Shown: positions 16,717 through 21,775 of the stretch, piece after piece
Layout of the letters: every line of letters starts with the position of its first letter
Position numbering within the stretch: the stretch's first letter is position 1
NCBI GenBank assembly: GCA_964571815.1
Contig: CAZNDN010000065.1
Location: 1-21,775 of the forward strand
Length of the DNA stretch: 21,775 bases
Direction of reading: 5' to 3'
Source of the DNA: CAZNDN01 sp964571815
Lineage (GTDB): Bacteria; Fibrobacterota; Chitinivibrionia; Chitinivibrionales; WJKA01
The notes under the pieces: model-generated
Told to the model about the DNA's origin: nothing
Seen by the model: the letters and a program-made list of their open reading frames with translations, nothing else
Databases searched by the model: none
Translations under genes and position numbers: made by a program

Positions 16717-17517
16717 GAAGACATCTCTGGAGGACTTCCGCTGAAGGCTTCGCCTATGTCCTTTTTGCGAGAGTTCTTGTTGTGCATGCGTTCTTCGCCG
16801 TTGACCTGGTTTGCTCCTCATTTGGCCCGGTAGAGGCGAAGCGAGAGTTTTCTGTGACGTCGAACCATAATTCTCGTTTTTTGATAGCCGGATGAACCTC
16901 TCGGAAACCATCGCCAACAAACAACTATGCCGCGACAAAGCCATTGGCGATTTATACGCTTCGAATAGCCGGTTTGAATTCGGTGAATTTGGGGAGTGTT
17001 GATAGGGAATTGAAGGAGATGGTGTCCACCAACTGCTTCGTATGGACCACGTGAAGGAGATCGGAAGAAGATATTGTCACAGTTTCTTGAAGAAAACCGC
17101 ATTTTCAAACCGTCCAGGTTTGCTGCAGAATCAGATCGGCGTTCGCACCTTCGGAGGGTGATTCAAAAGATCTGTCATCTCCCACGTTCAATCGTCCAGA
17201 ATCCCTGCTATCTTGTCATCCCCCGTGGCTTGAACTCGTTGCAGAATGGTTACAGCTTCTTCCTTCCGTAAGCAATACTGGGTCTTGCTTTGAACAGAAA
17301 ACACAAAGCTTTCCCCATTCAGTGGTTCTGTAACGGAATTCCGGTCCTTGCGTTCATATTTGCACTCATGAGCGGCAGCACGGGAAGGATGCTCTTCGCG
17401 TCGTACCCGGTTGTCGCGTATGCCCTGGTGTTCCTGATTTCGATTGCGGACGGTGGATTCAAGGGAGGGAAAACGACTGCACGCGATCCACAAGATTCTG
17501 CAACAGTTCTTTCTTGA
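16713..17517 (+). pseudogene. probable remnant of a polytopic membrane-protein gene
   Basis: No intact gene fills this stretch, but pieces of one seem to survive on the + strand. At 16743-16820 one frame reads FAYVLFARVLVVHAFFAVDL, a membrane helix. From about 17220 to 17460 another frame reads SLQNGYSFFLP, stop (TAA 17269-17271), AILGLALNRKHKAF, then two helices (GIPVLAFIFALM; ASYPVVAYALVFLI) with STGRMLFASYP between them. That is the sort of C-terminal helix pair seen in GT-C or PIG-V-like mannosyltransferases. Several stops and at least one frame change lie between the pieces. The family guess is weak; decay of a membrane protein is the better supported part. Its end overlaps the convergent - strand gene by about 60 bases. 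Confidence 0.4.
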
Positions 17518-18631
17518 TGCGGTAGTACCGATCCAGGTATTCTGGCCAAGGAGAATCGCGCTCTATCGACGGATCCGTGAACCCCGTATTCAATGAAGGC
17601 AGCGTGATGTTGATACTCACAAGGTAGCACGCAACAATCACGATAGTACCGATTAGTCCCTTTCGCGGCTCAAACTTCAGATGCGAGAAAACCAGAAGGA
17701 GCAGGAAAAACGTCTCAAGCCCCAGAGTGCGCATGTCCGAAGTAACAAGGCTTGCTCCGCAGGAGCACAGGAACAGGAGAACGAGTTCGATATTGACTTT
17801 CTCGACAGCGACTCCAGCGGATGCGATAACCAGGATAAGGCCGCCGGCATACACGAGTCCGTGGACAACCGAAGCGAAAAAGGGAATCGGAACAAATTGA
17901 AGCAGCAAGCTTTCCGTCCAGTGGTAGGTATACCCGGCGAGCTTCACCGCCAAACCGGCGTCATGGAATTCCGAACCGGTTCCGTCGTAGTACAAATTCA
18001 CCGCTCGCAATGCCAGGATTACGTAGGTGATGAAGACGATTGTAAACAGCAGAGAGTACACGATCCGCTTTCTTGCGAGCGTGTAGTATACAAAATAAAC
18101 CGGCATGAAAATGGCCGACACTTTTGAAAGTACGGAACATGTGATGTTTGCAAGCGCGGCGCCATGTTTGCCTTTGTGAAGCATGATAAGCGCCGAAAAG
18201 GTGAAACAGAATACCAGCAAATCATTGCGCTGGCTGATCCATGCGGCCGGAAAGAGATTCCAGGGCACAAACACCCAGATGAGGGTAAGCGCGAACGCCC
18301 TTGTCCTCGAAGCCAGGTAGATTCTGGCCACCCCGAATCCCAGTACGGAGCTGAGCGCATACAGGAGTATGTTGACGGTGTGATCAAGCACGGAAGACTG
18401 AAAGAAGAAATTGGTAATCGGATAGGAAAAATACCACAAAGGCCTGAAATGCATTCCTCTGAAAGAATGCATGAAAGCCTCTTCAAACGAGAGGTTTACC
18501 AGGAAGAAATCATCGTTGAAGTAGCCGAAGAAGATGGTGCGGGCGTAGAGAAGGAGGACTATGAACGAGAGCAAGAAGGCGGCATAACGTCCATTCCCCA
18601 TCGAGAATTCTCGTTCTGCTTCCGTCGCCAT
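17459..18631 (-). CDS. polytopic membrane protein, GT-C glycosyltransferase-like (PMT/TMTC type)
   Basis: A 390-residue inner-membrane protein with roughly ten hydrophobic segments. After helix 1 (AAFLLSFIVLLLYA) comes FGYFNDDFFLVNLSF, an acidic pair in the first outward loop, which is where GT-C enzymes keep their catalytic Asp. The middle section AAWISQRNDLLVF...SVLSKVSAIFMPVYF closely follows the pattern of bacterial TMTC/O-mannosyltransferase-like proteins (wisxRxDLL ... LSKxxAixxP). Such enzymes transfer a sugar from a polyprenyl-phosphate donor; donor and acceptor are unknown here. ATG 18631 is set by AGGAGGT six bases upstream; an ATG at 18664 is an in-frame extension without support. 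No TPR tail is present. The DNA is AT-richer than the left part of the window. It lies 115 bases downstream of the next - strand gene, perhaps in one operon. Confidence 0.8.
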   Translation of the reverse strand: MATEAEREFSMGNGRYAAFLLSFIVLLLYARTIFFGYFNDDFFLVNLSFEEAFMHSFRGMHFRPLWYFSYPITNFFFQSSVLDHTVNILLYALSSVLGFGVARIYLASRTRAFALTLIWVFVPWNLFPAAWISQRNDLLVFCFTFSALIMLHKGKHGAALANITCSVLSKVSAIFMPVYFVYYTLARKRIVYSLLFTIVFITYVILALRAVNLYYDGTGSEFHDAGLAVKLAGYTYHWTESLLLQFVPIPFFASVVHGLVYAGGLILVIASAGVAVEKVNIELVLLFLCSCGASLVTSDMRTLGLETFFLLLLVFSHLKFEPRKGLIGTIVIVACYLVSINITLPSLNTGFTDPSIERDSPWPEYLDRYYRIKKELLQNLVDRVQSFSLP

Positions 18632-18637
18632 ACCTGC

Positions 18638-18644
18638 ACCTCCT
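18638..18644 (-). promoter_or_regulatory. consensus ribosome binding site of the GT-C-like gene
   Basis: On the - strand AGGAGGT lies six bases before ATG 18631. This perfect Shine-Dalgarno decides that start over the ATG at 18664. Confidence 0.8.
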
Positions 18645-18746
18645 AACGCGCTCACTGTCGCCATGGGCCGGCTTTTTCACTAAGGCAGTCTTCGGGGTTG
18701 GCCGAAGTTTGCTGGCTGCCGGCGCAGCGTTTTTTGGGAGAACAAT

Positions 18747-19967
18747 TTATCTTGCGAGAAGATCGCTCCATCGTTTTTCCTGTGGCGTCGCAAAGGGTTC
18801 CTTGAATGCTTTGGCATCCGACAGTACACTTAACAGGAACGGCATTGCCAGAATGAAGTAAGAGATATCAATGTAATCTCCAGTGATGAGGTGTGATTCG
18901 GGATTTCGAGTCCAGACAATAAGCGCGTAGATAGCGACTGAGGTGAACAGCAAAATACCTGAGTTGCCCAGTGTGTGCATAGGCGTTGAGGAGCGGTATC
19001 CGAAATATACGGAGGCTCCTGTTAGAAGAAGAATGAACGGCTTTGGGAGCATCGATCCTTGCAGAAGTAGCGGGTTATAGGTGAAAAAGAGCTGATAGTC
19101 CCAAATGTATAGTGGCACGACCGTCATGCCAAAGACAAGGCCCATAGCAGCAATTGAAAGCGTAAAACCGGTTACTTGTCTATTTCGGAGGTACTTGGCG
19201 GTAAGGTAAATGCAAAGAGGAAGAAAGACGACGGAACGAGTGGAGAGTGCAAGCCCGCTGATGGCGCCATGTACCATATATGAGACAGGAGACCTTCTTG
19301 TGCTAATGCGGTCTACCAGCCGAAGCGCAACCACGACGAGTACCCCGTTGAAAAACAGGGTGCTTCTTGCAGCAACCTCCCACCAGAATGCCGGAGACAT
19401 GCAGAGAAGGATTGCTGCGATTGTTGCTGCTTTCTTGTCATGGTTTTGATAAAGGAATGCAAGGGGGATAACGGCACTAATCACGGGGAGCATGCCGAGC
19501 AGGCCTGCGAGATGGAATGGTATGGTCAAGGCGAAATAGAAAGGGAACGGACCGGGAATACCCGATCCATGAAATCTGTCCGCGTGATAAAGTCCTGTCG
19601 GGGAATGCCCTGACGGCAGGTACGGATATCTGCCGTTTTTTATGTTCTGCCAAACGGTTTCGATCATATACCATCGGTCAACTTGAATCGAGTTAATATC
19701 AACGACCAGCAGGAGAGCCAATCCACCCAATACCATTGCAGCTAGGAGAAGAGGGAAGAACCACATTGAGGAACTTGCTACCCTACCCCATTTCTTCGTC
19801 AACACTATAGAAACGACAATAATGACTGCATACGCCAAGGTCAATAGTGTGTGCAGCTCGGGCAGAAAGGCAAAGGAATACTTATATACAAACAACGCGT
19901 TCACAAGCACGATCAGGCATGTGGACAGGTTCGCATATTTGGATTTATTGAGTATGTTTGTTTTCAT
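18747..19967 (-). CDS. polytopic membrane protein, possible GT-C family glycosyltransferase
   Basis: A 406-residue integral membrane protein that I cannot assign firmly. It has about ten hydrophobic segments starting near residue 15 (LSTCLIVLVNALFVY). A long outward loop follows the third (DINSIQVDRWYMIETVWQNIKNGRYPYLPSGHSP), with acidic and aromatic residues as in the first periplasmic loop of GT-C enzymes. A later basic cluster (RLVDRISTRRSP) suggests a cytoplasmic loop. The C-terminus is short and cytoplasmic-looking (KRWSDLLAR). The ribosome site is weak (AAAGG). It probably forms an operon with the GT-C-like gene downstream. Composition is AT-richer than the housekeeping genes to the left, compatible with acquisition as part of a surface-polysaccharide cluster. 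Confidence 0.7.
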   Translation of the reverse strand: MKTNILNKSKYANLSTCLIVLVNALFVYKYSFAFLPELHTLLTLAYAVIIVVSIVLTKKWGRVASSSMWFFPLLLAAMVLGGLALLLVVDINSIQVDRWYMIETVWQNIKNGRYPYLPSGHSPTGLYHADRFHGSGIPGPFPFYFALTIPFHLAGLLGMLPVISAVIPLAFLYQNHDKKAATIAAILLCMSPAFWWEVAARSTLFFNGVLVVVALRLVDRISTRRSPVSYMVHGAISGLALSTRSVVFLPLCIYLTAKYLRNRQVTGFTLSIAAMGLVFGMTVVPLYIWDYQLFFTYNPLLLQGSMLPKPFILLLTGASVYFGYRSSTPMHTLGNSGILLFTSVAIYALIVWTRNPESHLITGDYIDISYFILAMPFLLSVLSDAKAFKEPFATPQEKRWSDLLAR

Positions 19968-20141
19968 TGCGCCTTTGGGGGGTTGGGTGGCGGTTGTTGG
20001 ACAAGGAGCATTTGAAGGTTTTCCGGTTCTTTGAAGTTGGATTGTGGCATACCCCTGTGCTCGATCCCTGGGTCAGCGGATTGTGGCAGTCGCAACCGGG
20101 CCGTAGAAACGTTAGCAACGTATGGAGGTTCCCTCTGACAC

Positions 20142-21775
20142 TTACTCGGCCATACCCAGTCTCGTCCGCTTTATCATCAGTCGTTCCACTTTGTTAGTCA
20201 AATCCTGCACTTCTTTTGAAAGTTTGTCGATGCTCTGCTGTTGCTCTTTGGTTGCCTGGAGGAGTATGGCAGACAGGCCTTCATAGTTCACGCTCTTTTC
20301 CCCTTTCGAACTCTCTTTTACCAGTTCTGGAAAAACACGTTCTACATCCTGAGCAACTACGCCAATATTTCGACCATCATCCAAGTGCTCGCTCTTCCAT
20401 CTGAAAGAGACTGCCTGGATCTGCTTCAACCTGTCCAAGGTCCCACTCAATGGCTGGAAAGCATATTTCAGTCTTCTGTCCGAAGTAGCCGTGATTGTAC
20501 CGGCATGGGTGATGTTCCCATAGAAATGGGTATTTAGATTTGAGTTGTCAATACGAATGGCGTTAACGGTCGCATTGTTTTGGATTGGGGAAAGGTAGAA
20601 GTAGCTGTCGTTCTCATCATAACCTGCGAACATGCCAAGTACTTTGGTGCCCTCGGATGAGTGGAAGAGAACTAAACGGTCGAATTTTGTTTCGTTATGT
20701 CCGCGAAAATCCGGATTCACCTTGCTCCCACTAATCGACGCCGAACTGCTTATATCGCTATTGGTGATCGTGTAATTGTCGATATGGCTGCCGGTAATTG
20801 ACCCTGTTCCGATTCGATCGGCCGGCAGCGTTCCCGTGGTGATACTGTCGGCGTCTATCCCACTGCCCACTTTCGACCCCGACAACGACCCATCCGCCAA
20901 ATCCTGCAAGTCCTCATCCAGCCTGGTGTTGTCGATGGTTCCGGTATGCGCATGATCGCTTCTGGCCGCGGTGGTGGTGGAGCCTGAGCCGCCGAATTCG
21001 ACACTCAGGGAGACGTCGCCTTCCGTGCCGCCGCCGGAGAGCCCGGTGCCGGCGCTGACCCCGGTGATATCACCGGTGCCGATTCCCGAACCGCCGGAGA
21101 CTTTGTCCCAGCTTACGGATTGGATTTTCGCGTCGGTTACCGCGTTGTCCTTGATGTGAGCGGTGGTAACGCAGGTATCGTTGAGGTTCCTGCCGTGGAC
21201 GGCATCCTGGGCGAGCTTGCCGTTGGTGACCGCACCGTTGTCGAGCTTGGCGGTGGTTACGGCTTCATCTACAAGCTTCGTCGTGGTGATTGTCCCGTCG
21301 CCTACCGTACCACCGGGGATCTCGGGCTTGTTGCTCACTTTTTCCCAACTGACGGAATCGATTTTTGCGTTGGTGACGGCCCGGTCGGCGATTTTCGCGG
21401 TGGTCACGGCGTCGTCGACGAGCTTTTCCGTGGTGATTGTCCCATCACCCACTGTTCCGCCGGGTATCTCCGGTTTGTTACTTACCTTCTGCCAGCTTAC
21501 GGAGTCTATCTTGGCGTCGGTGACCGCGTTATCGCCGATTTTGGCGGTGGAGACGGCACCGTCGGCGAGCTTCGAGGTAGTAACGGACCCGTTGGCAACC
21601 CCGCCGGCGGGTATGGATGGCTTGTTTCGGACTTTTTCCCAACTCACGGAGTCTATCTTGGCATCGGTCACGGCCTTCTCGGCGATTTTAGCGGTTGTTA
21701 CGGCACCGGCGGCGATCTTGGACGATGTCACCGAACCCTCGCCCACGGGCACCCCGCTCAGGGCGCTTCCGTCGC
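20142..21775 (-). CDS. tail-fibre-like protein with C-terminal peptidase S74 chaperone domain (partial, runs off the right edge)
   Basis: At least 543 residues; the frame stays open to the right edge (DGSALSGVPVGEG...), so the N-terminus is outside the window. The visible N-terminal part is built of 49-residue repeats such as AVTTAKIADRAVTNAKIDSVSW, a fibre or beta-helix-like pattern. A Gly/Ser/Thr-rich middle (GTGLSGGG, SDHAHTGTIDN) follows. The C-terminal ~113 residues are an intramolecular chaperone of peptidase family S74: the signature SDRRLK, with Ser and Lys of the catalytic dyad at 20483-20466, then IGVVAQDVERVFPELV and a coiled coil (QSIDKLSKEVQDLTNKVERL). Known S74 domains trimerise the fibre and then cut themselves off just before the Ser. 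The protein could belong to a phage tail or to a cell-surface fibre; no other phage gene is visible. The stop is TAA at 20142-20144. Confidence 0.88.
   Translation of the reverse strand, partial: DGSALSGVPVGEGSVTSSKIAAGAVTTAKIAEKAVTDAKIDSVSWEKVRNKPSIPAGGVANGSVTTSKLADGAVSTAKIGDNAVTDAKIDSVSWQKVSNKPEIPGGTVGDGTITTEKLVDDAVTTAKIADRAVTNAKIDSVSWEKVSNKPEIPGGTVGDGTITTTKLVDEAVTTAKLDNGAVTNGKLAQDAVHGRNLNDTCVTTAHIKDNAVTDAKIQSVSWDKVSGGSGIGTGDITGVSAGTGLSGGGTEGDVSLSVEFGGSGSTTTAARSDHAHTGTIDNTRLDEDLQDLADGSLSGSKVGSGIDADSITTGTLPADRIGTGSITGSHIDNYTITNSDISSSASISGSKVNPDFRGHNETKFDRLVLFHSSEGTKVLGMFAGYDENDSYFYLSPIQNNATVNAIRIDNSNLNTHFYGNITHAGTITATSDRRLKYAFQPLSGTLDRLKQIQAVSFRWKSEHLDDGRNIGVVAQDVERVFPELVKESSKGEKSVNYEGLSAILLQATKEQQQSIDKLSKEVQDLTNKVERLMIKRTRLGMAE
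21231..21775 (-). repeat. 147-base tandem repeats coding for 49-residue fibre units
   Basis: Full units cover 21525-21671, 21378-21524 and 21231-21377 on the - strand, with a further partial unit reaching the window edge. Each unit contains VTxAKIDSVSWxKV, xNKPxIP and a KLxDxAVTTAK-type segment. Units 2 and 3 share the longest stretch (SNKPEIPGGTVGDGTITT) and are the most similar; the third decays at its end. Confidence 0.85.

Noticed and set aside
18690..18707. CTTCGG-GGTTGG-CCGAAG hairpin between the two membrane genes
   Set aside because: Only six pairs. On the - strand, where the genes are transcribed, no T-run follows, so it is not a terminator there.
20142..21775. calling a prophage from the S74 fibre protein
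   Set aside because: No integrase, terminase, capsid or other tail gene is visible, and S74 domains also occur in non-phage surface proteins.

Overview
The window is a GC-rich bacterial chromosome segment, probably from an uncultivated member of the FCB group and perhaps close to Fibrobacterota/Chitinivibrionia. That placement is an inference. It rests on secreted proteins with T9SS-like C-terminal sorting domains, a lipoprotein built from tandem Ig-like repeats with VVDTNHPP-type linkers, Asp/Thr-rich linkers and a PNGGE domain. No rRNA, tRNA, CRISPR array, insertion sequence or origin was seen.

Left part (395-3206, + strand): housekeeping-type genes. An alpha/beta hydrolase is followed with no gap by threonine synthase (thrC), then by a small membrane protein. 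A single-domain RRM RNA-binding protein follows, with two hairpins in the stretch before it and a terminator-like hairpin after it.

Middle part (3741-15085, + strand): mainly exported proteins. These are a cohesin/dockerin/cohesin protein with a sorting domain; an 850-residue VIT-like/VWA-like protein with its own promoter, a strong terminator and a sorting domain; a metallophosphoesterase lipoprotein resembling purple acid phosphatase; the YchF-type GTPase; and a large Ig-repeat lipoprotein. The Ig-repeat lipoprotein gene is broken by an in-frame TAG and, about 650 bases later, by a frameshift, so only its N-terminal half would be made if the sequence is correct.

Right part (15247-21775): a B12-binding radical SAM enzyme (+) is followed by what looks like a decayed membrane-protein gene (+). 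Two polytopic GT-C-like membrane proteins follow on the - strand, in visibly AT-richer DNA. Last, a - strand tail-fibre-like protein runs off the right edge; it has a C-terminal peptidase S74 self-cleaving chaperone domain and an N-terminal region made of 147-base tandem repeats. This end looks like an accessory, surface-glycan or surface-structure region.

I did not find a clearly new multi-gene system. The strongest leads are the twice-broken Ig-repeat gene, the cohesin-dockerin-cohesin architecture, the VIT-like sorted surface protein, the repeat-built S74 protein, and the structured region before the RRM gene.
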